DNA from: Mesostigma viride
Taxonomy: Eukaryota > Streptophyta > Mesostigmatophyceae > Mesostigmatales > Mesostigmataceae
Direction of reading: 5' to 3'
NCBI GenBank assembly: GCA_009746045.1
Contig: RPFO01000130.1
Span: 1,519,625-1,583,624, forward strand
Length of the DNA stretch: 64,000 nt
Position numbers and translations under genes: made by a program. Shown here one piece after another: positions 55,466 to 64,000 of the stretch (position 1 is its first letter; each line of letters starts with the position of its first letter). The notes under the pieces were generated by a model. The model had not been told where the DNA came from. It did not search any database and was given only the letters and a program-made list of their open reading frames with translations.

Positions 55466-56812
55466 CCAGGTAAATAGGTGTACGTTTATTCCAAATATAG
55501 CCAGTAGTTAATCCCTGCTAAGCCTAGGGTATCAAGATGTCAGTGGCTAAAACGGAGCCTTACTAGACCACGGAAGCCACTGGACTTCTAATGGGTTGTC
55601 ATTGGGCATGTGGGTAAAGATCCTGTTTTTGCCCATGAGGTCATGAAAGATCTCGAGTGGGCTGGGCTTATCCTGGTCCGCGCCAAGGTCCCAGATTTTG
55701 TTTTGTTCATTTGCAACCATCCAGTAGCGTCGCATGCCGGAGTTCCATAGGTAAATGAAGCGTGAGAGAACCCCAGCTTTGTCGAAAACTGTGCGCCTAT
55801 TGAACACCACATCGTTTCGCACCGTCCAGATTGTATATAACATGCATGTGCGGAGCCATATCCACGCTTGTTGTGAAAAGGTGAGCTCAAGGCCAGGGGT
55901 GCCAGTGATGCCAAAAATAATTGAGCGGGTAGACACCGGTATGATAGGCTCAGATGTCCAGGCTGCCCATAAACCAATCAACCAGGTCCAAACTCCCTGG
56001 AGGTTACACCATAAAAATCGGTGTTCCACAGTTTCAGTGGGGTTGGTACATAAACATGTAGCAGGGTGGTGAAATCGCCGGTGGAGGATCTCCCCGACCC
56101 CGATGGACCGGTGCATCAAGAGGTGTTGTACGTCGGTCGCGCGGCGATCAATCAGCGGGTGGTCAGCGGCGAGGGTGATGTTGCGGACCCAGGTGTGGCC
56201 AGGCCACTCAGTAGCGCCCCAGCGTGTCCGTCCGGGGTGGAATTGATGGTTTTTTATGCAGGAGCAATGTGTAGCCCTACTCTGCCGTGTACTCGTAAAG
56301 GCCTTTTACAATTCTGCTGTCACCCTGATTTAGCACCCAGCCAAATTCCACTGGATCCAATGACAACATGTCCAGGCGAGTTGATCCCACATGTAGCCAA
56401 ATAATAGCAGCGTCTGGAAGGTTGGGGTTGGGTTGGTATACACATGATTGTTCAAGGGACCAAGGTACAACCCGAATCCGGTGGCATAGCTGGGTGGGGA
56501 GGAACACCACTGCAGGTGTAAGTTGAGCCAGACAGCCATTGTGGCCGCTCAGCGGCGCCAGTAGTTGAACGTGCAGGGTTCCAAGGGGGAGTTCTGCGAT
56601 CACCTTCCCCGAGCATGTTGCGGTCGTGCTGTATGGACAAAAGCAGCACCATTCACCAGCTATATTCTGATCAGACACTCCGCAAAGGTGAAAACCTTTG
56701 CGTTCAGTGCCAGGCCGCGGAAAACGCGGAAAACGCGATCTGCAAATGAATCCGACCGGAATCGAACTGGGGACCTCTCGCACCAATTTTGCTGACTATA
56801 GGACGGACGTCT
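55466..56812 (-). mobile_element. Retroelement with zf-RVT domain and tRNA-like head
   Basis: Minus strand. 56119-55547 encodes LHRRFHHPATCLCTNPTETV followed by EHRFLWC and YTIWTVRNDVVFN, the zinc-binding domain found at the C-terminus of many plant-type LINE reverse transcriptases. Upstream frames (56786-56277) look related but are broken. The 5' edge on the minus strand carries a tRNA-like stretch (gtccccagttcgattccgg is B-box-like; TCCGTCC can pair with GGTCGGA). Both borders carry CCAGCTATATATTT (55452-55465 and 56813-56826), consistent with a target-site duplication. Confidence 0.65.
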
Positions 56813-56826
56813 CCAGCTATATATTT

Positions 56827-57052
56827 TAAAAATATAATTACTTACAGCAGAGTGAAATCACTCAAACCAAAGCAAACGCCCAGCTATAAACCTATATACA
56901 GAGCCATGTCAAAGCTCTATACTACGAAGTACGATAAGACCAATGGAAACGCCTAACGGGAGGAACCTAATAGCCCTGCTGCACCGCAAAATCAGCCCGC
57001 GTACGGCGGAGCATGATGTCCGCCATGGCCCGAGTCAGCGCCACCGCCCGAG
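56827..57052 (-). mobile_element. CRE-like LINE, 226-bp 3' fragment with 14-bp TSD
   Basis: Same 3' end as the copies at 17.2 and 20.4 kb (cttacagcagagtgaaatca, then aacgggaggaacctaatag). It is cut in the coding region after about 70 bp. Perfect 14-bp duplications CCAGCTATATATTT flank it at 56813-56826 and 57053-57066. Confidence 0.9.
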
Positions 57053-57554
57053 CCAGCTATATATTTGTACCTCTTTTGCCCAAAACCAGCCTTGCGATCT
57101 TATATTATTAACCCTGAAATTCCTCAATCCAGGGTCTGATCGAAGATCTTTACGGCTGTAACTCCTGGGAATCTTAAACGTGGGGGGGGGGAGTGTACCA
57201 AACCCCCGTCGTAGATAGTTAAATATCTTGAACATCCAAGATATTTTCTCCAAGATACCAAACCCCCGTCATAGATACGACAGAAGAATCGAGCAGTATC
57301 CAGTCAGTCGGTCAGTCATGTGGATCCCGCGCCGCATGCGAGCAGGATCCATCGAGCACCCTGTCGCCTGTCGGACCACCAGCGCGGGAATAAACGAATA
57401 TTCTCAACTCAACCAACCATCGAGCATCTATCGAAAGGTGGCAGATGGCCAGAAAGAAGAACAGAATCGAAACTGCCCGAGGGCAGATCGCCCGTCAACC
57501 CCGAATAAAAACTGCACCCCGAAGTCCAAAGTGATGGTAAAAGGTCTTGTGTAT

Positions 57555-57656
57555 CTCACGCCATGGGGGTCACCCACACGAGGTGCTGAGTCAGCCTGAA
57601 CCTGTCTCACCCCATGGGGGTCACCCACACGAGGTGCTGAGTCAGCCTGAACCTGT
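57555..57656. repeat. 51-bp tandem duplication
   Basis: Two copies of a unit with 'catgggggtcacccacacga' and 'ggtgctgagtcagcctgaac' between the retroelement cluster and the gene at 57821. Confidence 0.9.
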
Positions 57657-57820
57657 CAAATCATCACGTGGCAAGACATGTCCACGCGTCCATCCGATAA
57701 CAGTTTGTTGTGCCAACGCAAAGCCATCCGAAAATCCAACACCCGTTTGTTAACGTCGTTTTATTTTTTCTGCTCGACTGAACCCGAACGGGGAAAGTTT
57801 ATCTTACCATCCAGATCACC

Positions 57821-58873
57821 ATGGTCAGTGACATCAAGACGGCAACCTCACCTTCGCAATTTCTCCTCGCGAGCTCTACTGTCAGTGGCACACTGTCAGC
57901 CTGCATTTCTACGGAGCAGCCGCATGAACCACTTGGTTACGTACAAGACTGGTTCATGATTAATCCTCATTTATCGACCTGCCTGGAGCTTACTGGTCCT
58001 TTTGAAACTACTGTAGCAGGTAGTTCCTTCTTCCTGCGTCTCACCATGGGTTGCTCTGCTGACAAAATGCCCACTCCATTGAAAATAGCTGGTGACAGGA
58101 CTGACAGCGCGAAAACCTCTTGTTGGCCAGGTTTCCGAATTCGTCGCAAACGAAGTTCCTCCTCTCCAGTTTATGCATTTCATAAGGATTCATGGAATGC
58201 AAATCGTTTTCTGTCAAGCGACGAAGGCACTAACTCTTCTTCTAACAGTTGTCCGGAGAGCTTTCCGGGCCACCCTCCGTTTCCCGCAAGGGGGCGGCGT
58301 GACAGGGACCAGTCGGCTTGCTCAATCGGCACGGACGCGACTGACGTCGTGGACCGGACGACAGACGCAGCCGGCGCTGCATCGGAAGCGCAGCCTGTGC
58401 TAGAATCGCATCATCGGGCTGGGCCGCGGCAGTCGGAGAAACATCCTGGTCATTTACACGACGATACCACGAGAATGAGGACGTCAGTCACGTCAGAGGC
58501 GAGGAATTTCCACGACAAGGTCTCCGAGGCAGTTGTCTACCCGTCGGAAACAGACTGCAAGGACTTTTCGTATTCTGAGCTTACGGAAAGCTGGCGGTCA
58601 GGAGCTGGCTTGGTGGCGGAGCAAATCCGGCGGGACGAGATGCGGAAGAGGTTGCGGAAGCTGCACATGATCATCAGCCACACTTTCACGGGGAGAACTG
58701 CCCAGCCGGAACTGGGGGGCCGGCTGTGCTGCAGCAGCGCGATATGTGACCGCTGCTTGACGGAGAAAGAGGAGGCTTTGTCCATCGCACGCGAACCCAT
58801 GGTGGCGGATGCTGGCTTTGTGGCCCGACTGACCATAGGGGTGGCCGTGCCCCTGATGATGATGGCGGCCTGA
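57821..58873 (+). CDS. Intronless gene, 350 residues, function unknown
   Basis: A long open frame with a good start context (accATGg). Residues 1-120 are Ser/Thr-rich with several Cys. The middle (about 115-260) is polar and probably disordered. About 270-300 is a strongly basic helical segment (VAEQIRRDEMRKRLRKLHMI), followed by a Cys-bearing stretch (LCCSSAICDRC) and a hydrophobic C-terminus (VARLTIGVAVPLMMMAA) that could anchor in a membrane. I do not recognise a family. Its length and lack of repeats argue for a real gene. A spliced version or a different start cannot be excluded. Confidence 0.5.
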   Translation: MVSDIKTATSPSQFLLASSTVSGTLSACISTEQPHEPLGYVQDWFMINPHLSTCLELTGPFETTVAGSSFFLRLTMGCSADKMPTPLKIAGDRTDSAKTSCWPGFRIRRKRSSSSPVYAFHKDSWNANRFLSSDEGTNSSSNSCPESFPGHPPFPARGRRDRDQSACSIGTDATDVVDRTTDAAGAASEAQPVLESHHRAGPRQSEKHPGHLHDDTTRMRTSVTSEARNFHDKVSEAVVYPSETDCKDFSYSELTESWRSGAGLVAEQIRRDEMRKRLRKLHMIISHTFTGRTAQPELGGRLCCSSAICDRCLTEKEEALSIAREPMVADAGFVARLTIGVAVPLMMMAA

Positions 58874-59940
58874 CTCCTGCAAGCGGCTTCCAGCCAAGCA
58901 CTGTGGTACGACGTGACTTGAACAATGTAGTATAGTCCACTGTCTTGTGGCACCTTACATCCCCTGCCCAGTGGGCACGGCGGCATGCATGGGAGGCGCA
59001 ACACATGGTCGCATGCATGCCTTCCACGCGGGCGTTTGATGCCACTAGCTTGCATGCAGCCTGGTCGAGCGACAAGCACGTGTACATGCAGCCTGCACGT
59101 TGGCCACAGGGCAGGGTGGCTGTTCTCTCAACTGGCACACAATTGCAAGCTTCTTGCCTTATGGCCATGCAAAAAGAAGGTGTCTGATCGAGCCGTGGGA
59201 TGTACACACACCTCCCATGCGTACATGTGGTCGCCAGAGTCGGTCCCCTGATGCTAGTCACTGTGAGTGCTTGTCACTGTGAGTGCGGTAACTAACTAGT
59301 AATGTGGAGATGCTATCAGCCTGGTAGTCAGTACCGGCCATTGGTAATCCACCCCAACTCCCCATAATGAGACATACATATGAGACAACCATTCCTGGAC
59401 GCATGGGGTTCCAACGTCGTGGAACGACTAGGGTAGTCGTCTTAGTGGAAAGACGTGAAGACCGCAGGAGCGGCGTGGCTATCTGTAGGGAGACCTGCAT
59501 CTAGGGCGATGATGCAGACGATACGTGTAACTTTCGTGTAATATATTTTCTAATTAGATTAGCATAGTACTCCGTGGCGTGCCCATGCGCATGACACGCA
59601 AGTACTTACTTATGGAGGGCGACAGATAGTAAACAAAAAATAAAAGGTTTATAGAATAAGAAAAGAAAATACGAAGGGGTGGAAAGAAGTACAATTAAAA
59701 TAATTATTTAATAATAGTAAAAATAATAATATTATTAAATAACAAAAGAAATGAAAGAAAAAGAGAGGTCATTGCTGGGATATTAATTAATTAATGAATT
59801 AATTAGACTCGTGCTCCCGTTGGGGAGTCACGGAGCATTAACCCCGATGGATGGATGGATGGATGGGTGCAAACAGTCCTACCGGTCTAATCTATCTACA
59901 TCAGCTACCTACGACATCTAAACTAAATTAAATTAAATTA
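58874..59940. other. Repeat-bearing spacer, no gene
   Basis: 59384-59420 resembles 26302-26330 (gagacaac.at.cctggacg) and 59505-59625 is repeat family B. 59630-59790 is A-rich low-complexity sequence ending in TTAATTAATTAAT. Then a second inverted family-B terminus (gtgctcccgttggggagtca, 59813-59832), (GGAT)n at 59848-59866, and (AATTA)n at 59925-59945. Confidence 0.6.
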
Positions 59941-60946
59941 AATTATAACATGCCTCCGTTGGGAGATCATGTAGCACATATTCCTTGATGGTTGGGTGGG
60001 ATGGAAGGAGCCGCGTAATCGAACTAACCTAACTCTAATCTAGCTAGTCTAGAAAAATCCTAACTGCCCTACTCATCAAAACGCCTCCTCCGCTTGGGGG
60101 GAGGTGGTTTGCCCACAGGGTCGGGTGTGTGAGCCTTGACAATCCTCTTCCACCGCGTCTTGTTCTGCATGGCAGTCCAAAGAAGGAGAGAGAGTGGATG
60201 CGGTATTGCTGGGACCAGTAGGTCATCCAGCAACATCTATCTAACAGCATTCTACCTACAACATCTATCTAGACAGCCTAACGATGCCCTAGGTAGGGGA
60301 GCTGTCTGGCGTGCCTCCCGCGGGATTGCACACGCGGGCGCTTCCCCACTGGGGGGGGCTCGTTGTCCTCTATGACCTGGGCCCACTTGGCCTTGTCCAT
60401 CATCTTCTTCCAAATCACGGAGAGGCCTAGGCCCCCCATGTCCTCTACTAGCTGTTCTTTGAAGGTGCGGGCCTTGCGGCGTCTAACATCAGGGGGCCCG
60501 GCCCACGTCAGGAGGTGCCGGCCAGGCTGAGCTGGTCGCAGTCCTGCGGGGGGGCCACGTGAGGTGTCTACATGGTTGGTGCGAGCTAGGTGCCCTACTA
60601 GCTGCAGGCGCCGCTGCTTAATGGTGCTGGTGATATATGGCATGCCCTGGTACAGGTCCTCATTGCGGACATGAGCGGCATATCCTACTCTGAAAATGGA
60701 ACGCAGCATGTTGGTGACCGCGCCGTCCAGCTTGCGGGCCAGGTCGGCGGTGAGGGTCCACGTCTCGGCCCCATACGTGAGAACAGGAAGGACGAGGACC
60801 TTGAACAGGTCCTGTTTCTCGATCTTGCCCAGGGGCTTGCGCCACAGGGCCCGGTACTGGCGTAAAGCATGCCAGGCGAGGGAGATGCGATGGTCCACAT
60901 CGACCTCGCAGCTGGGGAGCAGGCTGCCCAGCAGCTTGATTGCTGG
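59941..60946 (-). mobile_element. 5'-truncated LINE ORF2 C-terminal region
   Basis: Minus strand. About 60944-60278 is one open frame: IKLLGSLLPSCEVDVDHRIS, VLVLPVLTYGAETWTLTADL, KLDGAVTNMLRSIF, LVGHLARTNHVDTSR, LGLSVIWKKMMDKAKWAQV. This is the region after the RT in L1/RTE-like ORF2 proteins. The 3' end at 59941 carries the tgctacatgatctcccaacg signature next to (AATTA)n; the 5' edge is cut exactly at (TTAA)n, 60947-60963. Confidence 0.8.
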
Positions 60947-60961
60947 GATTAATTAATTAAT

Positions 60962-61200
60962 TAATAAGCACGTGACTGCGTCACGTGGGTGCCAATACAG
61001 AGTAAAGGAACCTTCAACCCTATATACACAGTGAGAAGGAGGGAGGGCGCCCTAGCTTCTCTCACTGCCGCAGGTGGGCAGGCCACAGAGCGCTCTCTCC
61101 ACGGCATGGTGCCGGGGCGCAACACTGTGGGTGCAATACAACCAGTGCAATACCATAGGTAGGCTGACGCATAGCTTATGCTACAAATGTGAGGTGGGCT
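60962..61200 (-). repeat. Dispersed repeat C, minus-strand copy
   Basis: Homologous to 43830-44035. Its terminus 'cacgtgactgcgtcacgtg' is itself an imperfect palindrome and abuts ATTAATTAATTAAT at 60947-60963. Confidence 0.7.
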
Positions 61201-62150
61201 CAAGACGTCGGCTAATTAAGGCGCAAGCTGATGGCCACAAGGTGCCAGAGCTAATTGAAGGTACTATAACGCTGTGCGCTAATATCGTTTCAAGTGCTGT
61301 AATGCCTAAGCTATCCCATCATCGATTGCCCCCATCTAGACAACTAGCTGGAGTGCTCTATCCCGGGGAAGCCCGGGGGGGCTTCCACAGTTTCTTGTTG
61401 ACGTAGAGGGATTGCTGGGATATGGTGTGGCATAGGTGATGTTCCCCTCCCACTGAGGACTTTGCTCACATGACTGCCATTAATTAATAAAGGCCCGCTC
61501 TACACGGAAAGTTGGGAGGCCCCAAACCCAAAGAACAAAGCTTGGTCGGCGCGAGTCAGCGCATGGAATCCTGTAGAATCTGGCAGCCATGCAGGTACGG
61601 ATAACGCTGGGATTGGACTTTTCCCTTTGGACATCTCGATAACTGATTTTCGTGAGTGTTCGTGTAGTTGCCCCCGTGTCCAGGATGTCAGAAGTCCGAC
61701 GTGTCTGGACAACGCAAGTTAACTTTCCTTTGGGGGGTTGGGTGTTACGTCGCGTAACAATTCGTTGTAGTTAGGGACGTAAATTAGGTCCTTTGCCTCG
61801 GTTGTTCCTAGGCTTACGTGTAGTTCCAACTGGGACACTATTGTCCTCGTAACAGTACCGTGGTACATTGGGTGCTTTTGGGCGCCGCGCCGCGTACTTT
61901 ATTAGTGGTCCTTATCCTTTGGTAGAATGTAGTGGACCGGCGTGCATCTGTGTATCTGCCTGTGGTTCTGTAGGCGAGGGCCAGGTCGGCCCGAGCTTGT
62001 TGGACCGTTGGTGACCATTTATGCACGTTCCACTCCTTGTGTGGGCACTCGGCGTGTGTTAAATGAATTAACACATATTAGCTTGGGTCATGGCAGTGTA
62101 GTTGTGTTTCCTTCCTCTATTCCTGGAGTAAACGGGTTTGTGTAAATGGC
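61201..62150. other. Spacer, possible leader of the following element
   Basis: A family-C terminus lies at about 61440-61488 with a TTAATTAATAA tail. The remaining sequence is more AT-rich than upstream and merges into the element whose ORFs start at 62153. I see no supported coding exon, and no terminal repeat can be identified because the element leaves the window. Confidence 0.45.
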
Positions 62151-62152
62151 TT

Positions 62153-62452
62153 ATGGCGTATTACAGTAGTACTTACGTAAATGCACTGAGATCTGGATCG
62201 TCTCGTTCGTCTTTCGCTAGGGGTTTAACTAGAGGCGGCCTTACTAGTTTAGGTAGCATTAGGCCAGGTAGAGGTAGAGGTGGCGGTAGAGGTTTGAGAC
62301 GTAACAATGGACTCGGAGGAACTTTAGGTAGAGAGCGAGACGACGATCCCCTGCAACATACGTCATTGAATCAACCCTTCCGCGTCCGGGAATATGAAGA
62401 CGACACTTTCTTGACAGGTAATGGGCGGGTCGCCTGCAAGCTAGGGGGGTAG
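62153..62452 (+). CDS. Small RGG-rich protein of a retroelement-like unit
   Basis: 99 residues: a Ser/Arg-rich start, then Arg-Gly repeats (PGRGRGGGRGLRR) and an acidic C-terminal part. RGG boxes commonly bind nucleic acid. It is followed at about 300-bp spacing by other short frames in the same direction and similar codon use, suggesting a multi-ORF mobile element. A gtaatg immediately after ttcttgacag at 62416 could be a donor site. Confidence 0.45.
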   Translation: MAYYSSTYVNALRSGSSRSSFARGLTRGGLTSLGSIRPGRGRGGGRGLRRNNGLGGTLGRERDDDPLQHTSLNQPFRVREYEDDTFLTGNGRVACKLGG

Positions 62453-62819
62453 TGCTGCCCGATTCGGGACACGCCCTGCCTAGAACTTAGACCTGCTCAA
62501 AGCGGAAAATCCTTTATAGACAGCTCCTTTCCCTCGTTTTGTTTTCCTTAGAAGTGTTGCTTACTGTCGTAGATAGGTGATGGTTTCGGTTCAGCGTTAG
62601 TGAGACGTTTAGCGACTTGGTAGGCTCCACCTTTTCCTTCGTGCTGCTGTTCATTAGACGGCCGCACCCGCAGAAATTCACTGGGTCGCTGATTTTAGGA
62701 CTACGAGCGCTGGATCATTGCCGCCCTCGTACTTTCGGTGATCCAGATACCCCAGCTAAGTCGCCTCCTACTCCTTGTTCTCCTGTTGTGACTACTCAAG
62801 ACCCACCAGGTGCGTTACC

Positions 62820-63210
62820 ATGAGTCAGCGTCGTGTTTTTACTGCTCCTTCCCATTCGTCTAGTGACAATAGCTTAGCCAAATATTACGTAGTTATTACC
62901 CTCAATGGTCAGCCATTTTCCTTTCTTGGTCAGATGCTAGGAAGATAGTGCAAACCGTACTTATAACGTAGTTAGGTATAAGAAATTTGTTACCTTCGAC
63001 GAAGCTCAACAATTCCTGATAGACCATAGTGAATCAGATTTAGGCCTTCATGTACGTTCTACTCCTCATGGTTGTCCTCCCGTAGAAGCTCTAGTTTTTG
63101 CTACTCCTCCTTCTTCTCCCCCTAAACGGGCTGCATCTTCATCTACCTCAGATACTCCTCTCACCTTAGAGTTTGGCTCCCTATCCATTACTGTTGTTAA
63201 AAAGGATTGA
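62820..63210 (+). pseudogene. RNase H1 hybrid-binding (Cauli_VI-like) domain, frame-broken
   Basis: The first frame, 62820-62948, gives AKYYVVITLNGQPFSF. The motif then continues in a second frame (SWSDARKIV, about 62925-62951) and a third (YKKFVTFDEAQQFL, about 62973-63015), ending in a Pro/Ser-rich tail at 63210. YYVV...SWxDAxKxV...YKKFxTxxEAxxFL is the pattern of the small RNA-DNA hybrid-binding domain found at the N-terminus of eukaryotic RNase H1 and in many retroelement proteins. Two frame changes within 50 bp indicate decay, indel errors or an unrecognised tiny intron. Confidence 0.6.
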
Positions 63211-63305
63211 TTTTAATTGTGTCCTTAATTGCTTCAGACATTCAAGGTTTTTCCTTTTTCCCTTGTTGCTTTCATTTAGATTCCTATTCCTTTACTTAAT
63301 TAAAG

Positions 63306-64000
63306 ATGGATCCAGTGGGTGGAGATATGTCGCCTACTATACCTACCAATACTACTACTACTACTAATAATAATAATACTAATATAAACAATAACAATAC
63401 TCGTGGTAACCGACGGGACTCCTTGGAAACGGTGCACCATCTCACTCCTCAAGGTAATCTGCGTACCTCACCTCCTTCTCCTGTTACTGGTGGTCGCCGT
63501 CGTCCCTCAATTACCCCACCTACCTATGAACAACGTATGCAAGTCAGATTTAGTGATGACCCTTCCTTTACCTTGAACCAGGCCCCTGCTCCTCCTGCAA
63601 CCTTGGCTCAACCCTCCAGCAGGTCCTCACTAACTAACAATGCTTCTAGGCCTCCTTCCCACCCTGTGCCTTCCATGCCTGCTTTTAACACGGGTCGTAC
63701 CTCTGCCCCTGTCGGCCCTTCTGGGCGCCCTAGTGCAGTTCCCTTTTACCCACCTGCTTCCTGGTCCTACCCTGATACGGCCTATGAGGCTGCCCAGGTC
63801 CCTACCCGTGTGGCTGATTTAGAAGTTAATAGTGATTTCAGCACCATGCCTCTAGATGACAGAAATTATGATCATTTTGCCTACTCCTCTCTTCGTGAGC
63901 AATATACTGTTCCCTTCTCCTATGGGCACCAGCCTGAAACGGTGGCCCCTTCTAGACCCCTACCCAAAACCTTTCCTCTTCCTTCTTTCTATCCCGCTTA
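63306..64000 (+). CDS. Gag-like or structural ORF, runs off the window
   Basis: Open from 63306 to the window end (231 codons, no stop). It starts MDPVGGDMSPTIPTNTTTTT, continues with an Asn/Thr run, a Ser/Pro-rich region (PPSPVTGGRRRPSITPP), and a Pro/Tyr-rich region (VPFYPPASWSYPDTAYEAA). The disordered N-terminus and position after the RGG and hybrid-binding ORFs fit a retrotransposon Gag-like protein, but no zinc knuckle or capsid core is visible in the part present. Confidence 0.4.
   Translation, partial: MDPVGGDMSPTIPTNTTTTTNNNNTNINNNNTRGNRRDSLETVHHLTPQGNLRTSPPSPVTGGRRRPSITPPTYEQRMQVRFSDDPSFTLNQAPAPPATLAQPSSRSSLTNNASRPPSHPVPSMPAFNTGRTSAPVGPSGRPSAVPFYPPASWSYPDTAYEAAQVPTRVADLEVNSDFSTMPLDDRNYDHFAYSSLREQYTVPFSYGHQPETVAPSRPLPKTFPLPSFYPA

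Overview
Nuclear DNA of a eukaryote, most likely a green alga. Reasons: two conserved housekeeping genes split by GT-AG introns, a protein disulfide isomerase ending in the ER-retention signal HDEL, a putative plastid-targeted protein, and a Penelope-like fragment with an N-terminal GIY-YIG nuclease (a domain order known from green-lineage 'Chlamys' elements). The exact species cannot be read from the sequence; a prasinophyte is only a guess.

Layout. 0-16 kb: a block marked by a 14-bp perfect palindrome (CCAACGGCCGTTGG), present singly between degenerate ORFs (0-4.5 kb) and as 45-bp tandem arrays in two introns of a large unrecognised gene (about 6.0-15.9 kb). One of these introns also holds a 3.7-kb TCCTTG hexamer array. 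16.4-26.5 kb: a nest of retroelements: non-LTR ORF1/ORF2 pieces, a CRE-like LINE with a restriction-like endonuclease in two abutting copies, and Penelope-like fragments. 28.0-36.6 kb (minus): a complete ten-exon PDI gene (507 aa). 38.1-38.8 kb (plus): an intronless gene for a putative plastid membrane protein. 41.3-50.8 kb (plus): a complete eight-exon MOG1/RANGRF-type Ran regulator (201 aa) spread over 9.5 kb. 51.3-57.1 kb and 59.5-61.5 kb: more retroelement fragments. 57.8-58.9 kb: an intronless gene of unknown function. 62.1-64.0 kb: the start of another retroelement-like unit, cut by the window end.

The most unusual signal is in the introns of PDI and MOG1. Decayed extra copies of the neighbouring exon edge, usually with the splice site and some flanking intron, lie next to the true exon in most introns and also behind the PDI stop codon. 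These 'exon echoes', together with many minisatellites, suggest that genes here grow by repeated short tandem duplication across exon boundaries.

A second theme is retroelement targeting. Several unrelated element families end next to AATT or AT microsatellites, and some have readable target-site duplications, including one filled site with its empty paralogue in the same window. A third theme is that many frame breaks coincide with poly-G runs; a G6/G7 difference between two near-identical LINE copies shows the effect directly, so some broken genes may be assembly artefacts.
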